The translations under genes were made by a program, and so were the position numbers. From Sinomonas mesophila (GTDB taxonomy: Bacteria > Actinomycetota > Actinomycetes > Actinomycetales > Micrococcaceae): 64,000 nt of DNA. A model generated the notes under the pieces. The model saw nothing but the letters and a program-made list of their open reading frames with translations, searched no databases and had not been told where the DNA came from. Positions 42,527 through 50,183 of the stretch are shown here, one piece after another (the first letter of the stretch is position 1; each line of letters starts with the position of its first letter). The stretch covers positions 1-64,000 of the forward strand of contig NZ_MTIC01000018.1 of NCBI RefSeq assembly GCF_001999765.1, read 5' to 3'.

Positions 42527-42591
42527 GAGGGGTCTCCTGCTAGGCTTGGATTAGTTGCAGACGCGGCATATTGCGCCGCCAGAGTAGATAG

Positions 42592-42603
42592 TTGCACATG
42601 CAA
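42592..42603. promoter_or_regulatory. MarR-type operator
   Basis: TTGCACATGCAA, a TTGCA-CA-TGCAA palindrome, lies between the MFS and MarR starts. A wider inverted pair, TTAGTTGC (42551-42558) and GCAACTAA (about 42617-42624), surrounds it. Confidence 0.65.
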
Positions 42604-42641
42604 ATACAAAGCGCAAGCAACTAATTGGCAGGAGGTTCACA

Positions 42642-43097
42642 TTGGGCATCGCCGACGACGCCGTCGAGGTGCGCGCGCAGGGCTGGCGCACGCTCGCCGC
42701 GCTGCACGGGCTCATCGAGGCCGCGCTCGAGCGCGCGCTCTCCGCGGAGGCCAAGCTCTCGGTGGTCGAGTACACGGTCCTCGACGCGCTCAGCCGCCAG
42801 GACGGCTGGCACATGCGGATGCAGCAGCTCGCGCGCGCCACCGCGCTGAGCCCGAGCGCGACGACGCGGCTCGTCAACCGGCTCGAGGACCGCGGCCTGC
42901 TGACGAGGATCCTCTGCGCCGACGACCGGCGCGGCATCTATACCGAGCTCACGGCGCAGGGGCGCGGGCTCTACGAGAAGGTCAGGCCGGTCCACGACGC
43001 CGCGCTCCGGGCCGTCCTGGCGGAGGCGGAGGAGCAGCCCGAGCTCGCGCCCGTCGTCGCGGCCCTCGGCGCGGGGGCGCGGACGACGGCGGGCTGA
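42642..43097 (+). CDS. MarR-family regulator
   Basis: 151 residues from a TTG six bases after GGAGG. The winged helix is complete: LSVVEYTVLDALSRQDGWHM, RMQQLARATALSPSATTRLV and NRLEDRGLLTRILCADDRRG. The gene is divergent from the MFS transporter and likely its ligand-responsive repressor. The last codons lie in the first copy of a 20-bp tandem repeat. Confidence 0.88.
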   Translation: MGIADDAVEVRAQGWRTLAALHGLIEAALERALSAEAKLSVVEYTVLDALSRQDGWHMRMQQLARATALSPSATTRLVNRLEDRGLLTRILCADDRRGIYTELTAQGRGLYEKVRPVHDAALRAVLAEAEEQPELAPVVAALGAGARTTAG

Positions 43098-43118
43098 CGC
43101 GGACGACGGCGGGCTGAC
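43079..43118. repeat. 20-bp tandem duplication at the end of the MarR gene
   Basis: GCGGACGACGGCGGGCTGAC occurs twice in a row (43079-43098, 43099-43118). The first copy contains the stop codon, so the protein is unaffected. Confidence 0.85.
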
Positions 43119-43166
43119 GCGCCAGCCGTCGGTCGGCGCGGCGGCCGCGGGCACGCCGCCGCATCT

Positions 43167-44338
43167 TCAGGCGTGCGGCCCCACGGTGACAGCGCCGATG
43201 CTGAGCTCCGCGCGGCACTCGAGGACCTCGCCCACGCGGGCCGCCTGCTCCTCAAGCTCCCGGCGCCGGGCCGACGTGAGCCGCCCGATCGGCTCGACAG
43301 TGACGACGGCCCTGCGGCCGGAGCGCTTCAGGTGCCACACGCCGGCGACGACTCCGTCGACAAGCAGCACGGGATAATTCCCGGCCTGGCCCCCGGAGAG
43401 CGCCCGCCCCGAGGCACGGCCCGGGAACAGCCGATCCCGCGGCTGGCAGCCGATGGCGTAGGCGTCGAAGTACGGCAGGAGGCGGACTCCCTCGGCCGGC
43501 GCGGCCGGCTGGTCCGCGTCCGCGGCCAGGGCCCACGCAGGGGCGCCGACGAGTCTGACGGGAGCAAGCTCCGCGGACACGGCCTCGAAGAGTCCCTTCG
43601 CCGCGGGCTGGGCATGCCGAGCCAGCGGGCGAAGTCCCCAAGGGTGGCCGGCCCGTAGGCGTGGAGGTACCGGCGCACGAGCTCGGCCCCGGCCGCGGCG
43701 GGGCCGAGCGGCCGCAGGCCGGGGAGGTAGCGGTGCGGGTTCGTGTAGGTGACGGCGCGGCCGCGGTTGGGACCGCAGCAGAGCACACCGCGGGCCGCGG
43801 CTGGGTACATGGCTGGCCGCCAGCGGGGCCAGAGCCCATACCACGCGGGCACGACGGGCTCCCCGGCCCAGGCCCCCGCCCGCTCGACAACCGCGTCCGT
43901 CAGTTCGTCGAGGGTCAGCTCGGCGTCCCGCAGGGCATCGCCGACGGCCTCGATGACCCGGTCGGTCTGCTCCTCGGTCATGAGCGCCTCTGGCGGCAGA
44001 TGAGTCGGAGGGACCCAGAGCGCGGCGAGCGCCCCGGCCCACAGCGGCAGGTCCCGCGTTGGCAGCAGATGCACGGTGCCTCGGGGGCCGAAGGTCTTGA
44101 CGAGGGAGTGCTCGGCCTCGAGGGCGGCCTGGACCGCGGAGCGGGTTGTGCCGCGCAGCCTGATGCCCACGGAGAGCTCCGCGGCGGACATCACCTGGGC
44201 GTGGGCCCCGCAGATCGCGGCGACGGCATCGGCCGGGCTGGCGTCGGTCCACGGCTCGGCCAGTCCGTGCCGGGCCAGCCGCCTGCCGCACGCCTCCGGC
44301 CAGGAGAGCGCGCCCGCCTCGGGCTCGCCCCCGCCCAT
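43167..44338 (-). pseudogene. winged-helix DNA-binding protein (AlkZ/YcaQ-like) with a frameshift
   Basis: The 5' part reads AEHSLVKTFGPRGTVHLLPT and AYGPATLGDFARWLGMP, typical of the HTH_42 family related to the DNA glycosylase AlkZ. Near 43605-43615 the frame changes by one base; the other frame continues PAAKGLFEAVSAELAPVRLV, VRLLPYFDAYAIGCQPRDRL and NYPVLLVDGVVAGVWHLKRS to the stop. Both parts together give a normal length of about 390 residues. True mutation or sequencing error cannot be told apart here. Confidence 0.75.
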
Positions 44339-44480
44339 CTCACCGGACGCTGCAGATCGGGGCCATGCCAGCAGACGCTAGGCCCGCCCCGCGCCAGCGT
44401 CAATGGAGGGCCGACCCTACGTTGCGGGGTCACCTCCCAACGATGCGGGGTCAGGTCACACATCTCTGGCGGCTCAGCGC

Positions 44481-44513
44481 AAGAGTCCCGGTGCCGATGG
44501 CACCGGGACTCTT
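44481..44513. terminator. bidirectional terminator hairpin
   Basis: AAGAGTCCCGGTGCC and GGCACCGGGACTCTT form a perfect 15-bp stem around GAT. It lies between the winged-helix gene and the DUF4242 remnant. Confidence 0.75.
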
Positions 44514-44539
44514 GCCCTTCCGGGAGCGACTAAAGCGTC

Positions 44540-44740
44540 TCACGAGACGGAGAGCGGGAGGGGATGGATCTCGTCAACAGGATGCCCCGTCCGCTCGTGG
44601 ATCTTCCGCACTGCGTCGGCCGACGGCGCCTCGGACAGGCAGAAGACATCGCCGGACTCGGGGTCAGCCCAGGCAATCTTGAAGTTCACTTTCTCATCGT
44701 CCTGGATGGCGACGTCCGCGTCGTGGGCGTCGCGCAGACA
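44540..44740 (-). pseudogene. DUF4242-like protein, C-terminal part
   Basis: The minus strand reads RDAHDADVAIQDDEKVNFKI, AWADPESGDVFCLSEAPSAD and AVRKIHERTGHPVDEIHPL, matching the end of DUF4242 (putative nickel-binding) proteins. The expected N-terminal strand with a proper start is missing: upstream sequence in the frame is Arg/Ser-rich and unrelated. It is taken as a 5'-truncated remnant. Confidence 0.55.
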
Positions 44741-44865
44741 ACGCCGAGAACTGTCGGACCCCCGTGGTTCCCTGATGCTGCGGCCAGCCCTCCCGGCCGG
44801 CCGCGCCACAACCGCCTTCGGCGGGCCGTTGGGGAGGCGGCCTTCCGGCGTCCCAGGAGAGCCCC

Positions 44866-45570
44866 ATGGACACGTTGCCACCACCCCCGGGCGTACCCGC
44901 TGCGCCGATCCCGCCCCGCCCACCGGCCGCACCCCAGGCCGCGGACCCCCTTCAGACCGGGAAACCGCACCGCCCCCGGCGCCGCCTTCGCCGCGTGCTG
45001 CAGGCCGTCGCGGCTGCCGCCCTGATCGCCCTCGGCGTCGTCGGGGGCGTCGCCCTGCGGCCACCCGTCGAATCCTCGTCGGAATACGCGGCGCTGGGCG
45101 CCGAGCTCGCCGCCGCGACGTCCGAGTCCTCCCGCCAGGCGGACACGATCGCGGGCTACGTCCGCCAGGAGTCGGCGATGAAGGCCCGTGAGGCCGCGGC
45201 TGCCGCGAAGGAGAACGGCTTCGCCCAACGCGAGCAGGAGGCCGCGAAGCGGGAGCAGGACGTCACGAAGAAGGAGGCCGACCTCACCGCCCGCGAGAAG
45301 GCCTTCGAGGAGCGCCAGACGAAGGTCGCCCAGTCCCAGATCACGGACGGCCTCCACGTGGTGGGCAAGGACGTCCAGCCGGGCGTCTACTCGACGACGG
45401 GCGGCTCGGGGCGCAATCCCCTGGGCTGCTACTACGCGTGGATGTCCGGAACGGGCTCCGACGCGGAGATCGTGGACAACAACATCGTGAAGGGCCCCGC
45501 CACGGTCACGCTGCGCGACGGGGAGGTGTTCGAGTCGTCGAGCTGCGCTCCCTGGACCAAGCAGGGCTGA
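44866..45570 (+). CDS. hypothetical membrane-anchored coiled-coil protein
   Basis: 234 residues. A Pro-rich cytoplasmic start (MDTLPPPPGVPAAPIPPRPP) and an Arg-rich stop-transfer stretch precede one membrane segment (VLQAVAAAALIALGVVGGVA). A coiled coil rich in Glu, Lys and Ala follows (residues 75-155), then a small C-terminal domain, GLHVVGKDVQPGVYSTTGG and CYYAWMSGTGSDAEIVDNN, that occurs at the end of many actinobacterial surface proteins. Its role is unknown. Single-gene unit. Confidence 0.7.
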   Translation: MDTLPPPPGVPAAPIPPRPPAAPQAADPLQTGKPHRPRRRLRRVLQAVAAAALIALGVVGGVALRPPVESSSEYAALGAELAAATSESSRQADTIAGYVRQESAMKAREAAAAAKENGFAQREQEAAKREQDVTKKEADLTAREKAFEERQTKVAQSQITDGLHVVGKDVQPGVYSTTGGSGRNPLGCYYAWMSGTGSDAEIVDNNIVKGPATVTLRDGEVFESSSCAPWTKQG

Positions 45571-45672
45571 CGCGCACCCACGCCCGGGCGGTCGCGAGGA
45601 CCGCCCCGGCGTGGGCGCGCGGCCGCTCCCCGACCGGCTAGCGTGGACCCGTCATCGTCGGAAGGAGCACGC

Positions 45673-46323
45673 ATGTCCCGCATCGCGATCGTCGGGGGCC
45701 ACGGCAAGGTGGCCCTCCTCCTCGCGCCCCTCCTCGTCGGCCGCGGCGACGAGGTGACCGGAATCGTCCGCGACCCGGCCCACGTGCCCGAGGTCGAGGC
45801 GACGGGCGCGACGGCGGTCGTGGCCGACGTCGAGCGCCTCGACACGGCCGGGATCGCCGAGCTGATCGCGGGGCACGACGCCGTCGTGTGGTCCGCCGGG
45901 GCGGGCGGCGGGAACCCGGAGCGGACGCGTGCCGTGGACCGGGAAGCGGCCATCCGCTCGATGGACGCCGCCGCGGCCGCCGGCGTGCCCCGGTACGTCA
46001 TGGTCTCCTACCTCGGCGCCCGCCCGGACCACGGCGTCCCGCCCGGGGACCCGTTCTTCCATTACGCCGAGGCGAAGGCCGCGGCGGACGAGCACCTGCG
46101 CGGCACGGCGCTGGACTGGACGATCCTCGGCCCCTCGACGCTCACGCTCGAGCCGGGCACGGGCCGCATCGCTCTGGCCCGCCCCGGGGACCCCGGGCGC
46201 GTGAGCCGCGAGGACGTCGCCGCCGTGGCCGCCGCGACGCTGCGCGAGCCGCGCACCGTGCGGCAGTTCGTCGGCTTCGTCGAGGGGCCGACGCCCATCG
46301 ACGAGGCCCTGGGCTCGCTGTGA
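45673..46323 (+). CDS. NAD(P)-binding (NmrA/SDR-like) protein
   Basis: 216 residues with a GGAAGGAG ribosome binding site. Rossmann motif MSRIAIVGGHGKVALLLAPL; then DAVVWSAGAGGGNPERTRAV with the substrate loop and YAEAKAAADEHLRGTALDWT, the usual pattern of atypical short-chain dehydrogenases of the YwnB/NmrA group, which often act as redox sensors or epimerase relatives. The classical catalytic Tyr-x-x-x-Lys appears as YAEAK. Substrate unknown. Confidence 0.85.
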   Translation: MSRIAIVGGHGKVALLLAPLLVGRGDEVTGIVRDPAHVPEVEATGATAVVADVERLDTAGIAELIAGHDAVVWSAGAGGGNPERTRAVDREAAIRSMDAAAAAGVPRYVMVSYLGARPDHGVPPGDPFFHYAEAKAAADEHLRGTALDWTILGPSTLTLEPGTGRIALARPGDPGRVSREDVAAVAAATLREPRTVRQFVGFVEGPTPIDEALGSL

Positions 46324-46347
46324 GCGCTGGCCAGCCGGCCCGTCCGC

Positions 46348-46519
46348 CCCTTCACTGGCCTGAGCGCGTTCCCGCTCACGCCGCTGGACGAGTCCGCCTT
46401 CGACGAGCGCGCCTTCGCGGGGATCGTCGAGCGGCTCGCAGCGAACGACGGCGGCGACGCGGCGGCGCTGGCGCAGGCGGGCTTCGATATCGGTGATACT
46501 GGTAGCCGCACGGATTGAG
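46348..46519 (+). pseudogene. DapA-family N-terminal remnant
   Basis: PFTGLSAFPLTPLDESAFDE followed by RAFAGIVERLAANDGGD is the first part of a dihydrodipicolinate synthase/N-acetylneuraminate lyase family protein. It then runs into unrelated sequence and a stop at 46519. There is no start codon with a ribosome binding site, and the active-site part of the barrel is missing. Confidence 0.6.
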
Positions 46520-46547
46520 AGCCGGCGATCGAGCAAGGGAGTACATC

Positions 46548-46973
46548 ATGACTGGACCCATCATTGTCGGCGTAGACGGCAGCGAGACGGCAGGACGGGC
46601 GGCAGAGGCCGCGCGGGACATCGCGGCGGCCCTCGGGGCGCAGCTCCACGTGGTCTCGGCGTTCGAGGGCGACCGCGCCGAGGTGATCGGCGCTGGCAGC
46701 GACACGTGGATCGTGTCGGATGCGAACACGGCCCTCGGGATCGCGAAGATGGTCGCGGAGAAGCTCTCCGCCCCGGGCGTCACGATCACCCACACCGCCG
46801 CGCGCGGCAAGCCCGCGGAGGCGCTCGTCAAGGAGGCGGAGGTGCTCGACGCGCGGATGATCGTCGTCGGCAACCGGCGCATGCAGGGCATCGGCCGGGT
46901 CCTCGGGAGCGTGGCCAACACGGTCGCCCACACGGCGCCGTGCGACGTGTACATCGTCAAGACCGTGGACTGA
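46548..46973 (+). CDS. universal stress protein (UspA family)
   Basis: 141 residues. PIIVGVDGSETAGRAAEAAR at the start and, near the end, MIVVGNRRMQGIGRVLGSVA followed by NTVAHTAPCDVYIVK, which carry the ATP-binding Gly pattern of nucleotide-binding Usp proteins. AAGGGAG ribosome binding site. Single domain, cytoplasmic. Confidence 0.92.
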   Translation: MTGPIIVGVDGSETAGRAAEAARDIAAALGAQLHVVSAFEGDRAEVIGAGSDTWIVSDANTALGIAKMVAEKLSAPGVTITHTAARGKPAEALVKEAEVLDARMIVVGNRRMQGIGRVLGSVANTVAHTAPCDVYIVKTVD

Positions 46974-47068
46974 CCGGGCGCCTGACGCCCGCGGGGGAGG
47001 CGGCCCGCCGGGCCCGCCTCCCCCGCCGCCCATTGCCGCCGCCGCTCCCCCGCGGCCACAGTAGGGGC

Positions 47069-47620
47069 ATGGCCCGGCTCCTCTACATGAACATCATGTC
47101 CGTCGACGGCTACATCGCGGACCGCAGCGGCTCGTTCTCCTGGGCGGCCCCGGACGACGACGTCCACGCGGCCGTCAACGACCTCCTCCGCCCTGTGGGC
47201 ACCTACCTCTACGGCCGCCGCCTCTACGAGGTGATGCGCGCATGGGAGGACCCGGCCATCGAAGCCGGCCGGTCCGCCGTCGTGCGCGACTTCGCCGAGA
47301 TCTGGCGCGCCACCGACAAGATCGTGTACTCGTCCACGCTGCCGTCCGTGGACACCGCCCGTACGGGCATCGCGCGCAGCTTCGAGCCCGACGTCGTCCG
47401 GGACTTCAAGGAGCGCACGACGGCGGACCTCGCCGTCGGCGGCCCGGGCCTGGCGGCGTCGGCCTTCCGCGCGGGGCTCGTGGACGAGGTGACCCTGTTC
47501 GTTGCGCCGGCCGTCGTGGGAGGCGGGACGGCCGCGCTCCCTGATGCCAGGCTCGACCTCGAGCTCACGGGCGAGGAGCGGATCGGGCGCTTCGTGCGGC
47601 TCACGTACCGGGTGCACTGA
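47069..47620 (+). CDS. dihydrofolate-reductase-like (RibD C-terminal) protein
   Basis: 183 residues, ATG at 47069. LLYMNIMSVDGYIADRSGSF, then GTYLYGRRLYEVMRAWEDPA, DLAVGGPGLAASAFRAGLVD and TLFVAPAVVGGGTAALPDA are the family landmarks of DHFR/RibD-C domain proteins found throughout actinobacteria. They bind NADPH, but substrates are mostly unknown. A classical DHFR role in folate metabolism is unlikely. Confidence 0.88.
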   Translation: MARLLYMNIMSVDGYIADRSGSFSWAAPDDDVHAAVNDLLRPVGTYLYGRRLYEVMRAWEDPAIEAGRSAVVRDFAEIWRATDKIVYSSTLPSVDTARTGIARSFEPDVVRDFKERTTADLAVGGPGLAASAFRAGLVDEVTLFVAPAVVGGGTAALPDARLDLELTGEERIGRFVRLTYRVH

Positions 47621-47654
47621 ACTCGCCAGGGCCTGCCTTGGCTCCCCCGGGGGC

Positions 47655-50030
47655 TCACGCCTGGCGGAAGATCGCGTCGCCGGCGTTGACGCCCCACACG
47701 CGCCCGGCGGCCCCGACCGAGACCTGCTTGAGCGCGCCCGGGAACTGCCGCCACGCGTTGGCCTCGCGATGGTAGACCGTGTCCGAGGCGTTCACGCCCC
47801 ACACCGTCCCGTCCGCCGCGACCGAGACGTGCCTGAGCGCCCCCGCGATGTGCGTCCACGAGGCGCCGTTCCACTGGTAGATGCTCCCGGCGGAGTTCAC
47901 GCCCCAGACCCGCCCCGCCGAGCCGGCCGAGACCTGGCGCAGCGCCCCGGGGATCTGGGTCCACGCGTTCCCGTCGCGCCGGTAGATCCTGTCCGCGGAA
48001 TTGACCCCCCACACCGTCCCATCGGAGGCGGCCGAGACGTGCCGCAGGGCGCCCGAGACCTGGGTCCACGAGGAGCCATTCCAGCGGTAGATCTTCCCGG
48101 CCGAGTTCACGCCCCACACGTGCGCCGCGTCCCCGACCGAGATCTGGCTCAGCGCCCCGGGCACCTGCTGCCACGCGGACCCGGTCCAGCGGTAGATCCT
48201 GTCGGCGGCGTTGACGCCCCACACCGTCCCGTCCGCCCCGGCGGAGACGTGCTTGAGCGCCCCGGCCACCGGGATCCACAGCCGCCACCCGACCTGGCCG
48301 CGCGACCACGGGCACAGCACGAGCGTGTTGGCCTCCATGAGGCACGGCACCTGGGCGCTCGTGCAGTTGCGGCAGTTGAGGTTGGGGATGCCGTGGTGGC
48401 CGCTCGCGTCGCACGAGCAGCCGCCGTACTCGTCGGCCGCGCCGAAGATGTGGCACGTCTCGTGCGCGAAGACCCGGCTGATCTCGGCCGGCCCCCAGCC
48501 GTCGTTCGCGTACTCCATGACGATCCGCTCGCGGCCCGCGTAGGCGAAGTGGTGCGTGGGGTACTTCGTGAAGTACCCCACATAGGCCCACGTCGCGCCG
48601 AGCGCGGAGCGGATGGACGTCACGTAGTCCACGGAGCCGTCCCGGGAGCCCTCGAAGCCGAGCTGCGTGAGCGCAGCGTCGCGCCAGGGCGCCTCCATGG
48701 GCTCGTAGTCGTGCCCGGTGCCGGTCGCCACGTCGACCGTCGGGAACCGCAGGTCCAGCTGGAACGAGACGTTCTCCGCGGCCCCGGCCGTGCCGAGGAA
48801 CGCGAGCCCCTCAAGGACCTCGGCCACGATCTGCCGCCGCTCGGCGCCGCTGACCACGAGGTTGAGGTTGGGGTCATGCCGGAAGATCTCCTCCTCGGCG
48901 TTCACGCCCCACTGCACCGACGCCGACGCGGCGCTGATCTGCGCGAGCCGGCCGTCGAGCTGCTCCCAGTTCCCGCCGCCGAGGTACCGGTAGATCTCGT
49001 CGTCCGCGTTGACGCCGTACACGGACCCGTCCGCGGCCGCCGCGACGTGCCTGAGCGCCCCGGGCACCTGGGACCACGCAGCCCCGGTCCACTGGTAGAT
49101 CTCGCCGTCGGCGTTGACGCCCCACACGGTCGACGCCGAGCCCGCCGAGACCTGTGTGAGCGCGCCCGGCACCTGCGTCCACGCGGAGCCGTCCCAGCGG
49201 TAGATGCTGTGCTGGGCGTTGACGCCCCACACCGTGCCGTCCTCGGCGGCGGAGACGTGCCGCAGCGCGCCGGGGACGCGCGTCCATGCGGTGCCGTCGC
49301 GCCGGTAGATCTCGTCCTGGGCGTTGACGCCCCACACCTTCGCGCCGACGGAGACCTGCCGGAGGGCTCCGGCGACCTTGGTCCAGGACGTGCCGTCGAG
49401 CCGGAAGATCTCGTGCGCCGCGTTCACTCCCCACACCTCGCCCGTCGAGGACGCCGCGACGTGGATGAGCGCGCCGTGCAGCGGGAACCAGTAGGGCGGC
49501 GTCGCGGGCCCGGACACGACGACGACGCCGACGGCCACCTTCCCGGTCATGACCACCGAGGTCGGGGTGTTGGTCGAGCGGGGCCCGACGGCGGGGCCTT
49601 CGCCCGGCGGGAGCGTGTCGGACCCCGGCGGGACCGTATCGGAACCCGGCAGGACCGTGCCCGGCGGGCCCTCCGGTCCGGCCGGTAACGTTCCCACCGG
49701 CCCGCCTGGCTCGCCCGTGTGGTCGGGCGGGGTGCGGCCGGGGGCATCCCAGGGGACCACCGGCTCGGCAGCGGCCCGCGCGCGCCGGCCCTCCGCCGTC
49801 GTCCGCTGCCCGAACCGCTCGATCCACGCCTCCGCGGCCACCCGCTCGGCCCCCTCGAGCTCCGGAAGATCCTCGGTGACGCTCCCGAGGCCGCCGGGGT
49901 CGGCGTCGTCCGGGAGGACCGCGACGATGAGGTGCGGCGAGAGGCCGAGGAGGATCCTCCCTCCGGCCGCCTCGATCTCGCGCGCCGCGCTGTCGGCGTC
50001 CTCGGCGTACAGCAGGATCTCGCGGGACAT
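47655..50030 (-). CDS. tectonin-repeat protein enclosing a putative zinc metalloprotease
   Basis: 791 residues. Residues 1-90 are a small alpha/beta part, followed by a Pro/Gly-rich linker (about 95-150). Six tectonin-like repeats come next (about 175-400), each with VWGVNAxxEIxR followed by DGTxWTxVPGALxxVS. The centre (about 400-610) contains FAHETCHIFGAADEYGG, an HExxH-type zinc site (here HETCH) with a following Glu, and several Cys. Six more repeats fill residues 615-791. There is no signal peptide. Tectonin propellers bind lipopolysaccharide, phosphate groups or glycans in other proteins. A protease held between two propellers is unusual. Target and location are unknown. Confidence 0.8.
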   Translation of the reverse strand: MSREILLYAEDADSAAREIEAAGGRILLGLSPHLIVAVLPDDADPGGLGSVTEDLPELEGAERVAAEAWIERFGQRTTAEGRRARAAAEPVVPWDAPGRTPPDHTGEPGGPVGTLPAGPEGPPGTVLPGSDTVPPGSDTLPPGEGPAVGPRSTNTPTSVVMTGKVAVGVVVVSGPATPPYWFPLHGALIHVAASSTGEVWGVNAAHEIFRLDGTSWTKVAGALRQVSVGAKVWGVNAQDEIYRRDGTAWTRVPGALRHVSAAEDGTVWGVNAQHSIYRWDGSAWTQVPGALTQVSAGSASTVWGVNADGEIYQWTGAAWSQVPGALRHVAAAADGSVYGVNADDEIYRYLGGGNWEQLDGRLAQISAASASVQWGVNAEEEIFRHDPNLNLVVSGAERRQIVAEVLEGLAFLGTAGAAENVSFQLDLRFPTVDVATGTGHDYEPMEAPWRDAALTQLGFEGSRDGSVDYVTSIRSALGATWAYVGYFTKYPTHHFAYAGRERIVMEYANDGWGPAEISRVFAHETCHIFGAADEYGGCSCDASGHHGIPNLNCRNCTSAQVPCLMEANTLVLCPWSRGQVGWRLWIPVAGALKHVSAGADGTVWGVNAADRIYRWTGSAWQQVPGALSQISVGDAAHVWGVNSAGKIYRWNGSSWTQVSGALRHVSAASDGTVWGVNSADRIYRRDGNAWTQIPGALRQVSAGSAGRVWGVNSAGSIYQWNGASWTHIAGALRHVSVAADGTVWGVNASDTVYHREANAWRQFPGALKQVSVGAAGRVWGVNAGDAIFRQA

Positions 50031-50183
50031 GGCGCCACCTCCGTGCGGCTCCGGCCCACGCCGGGCCTGAACGCCATGGTGCGCGCGCTCCGTGTGGGGG
50101 TCAACGGCCCGACTCGTTCAGCTGGGCATGATCTAATGCATGGGTGCCGTGGCCGCGGCACCCGTGCGGGAGACAGGGAAGCG

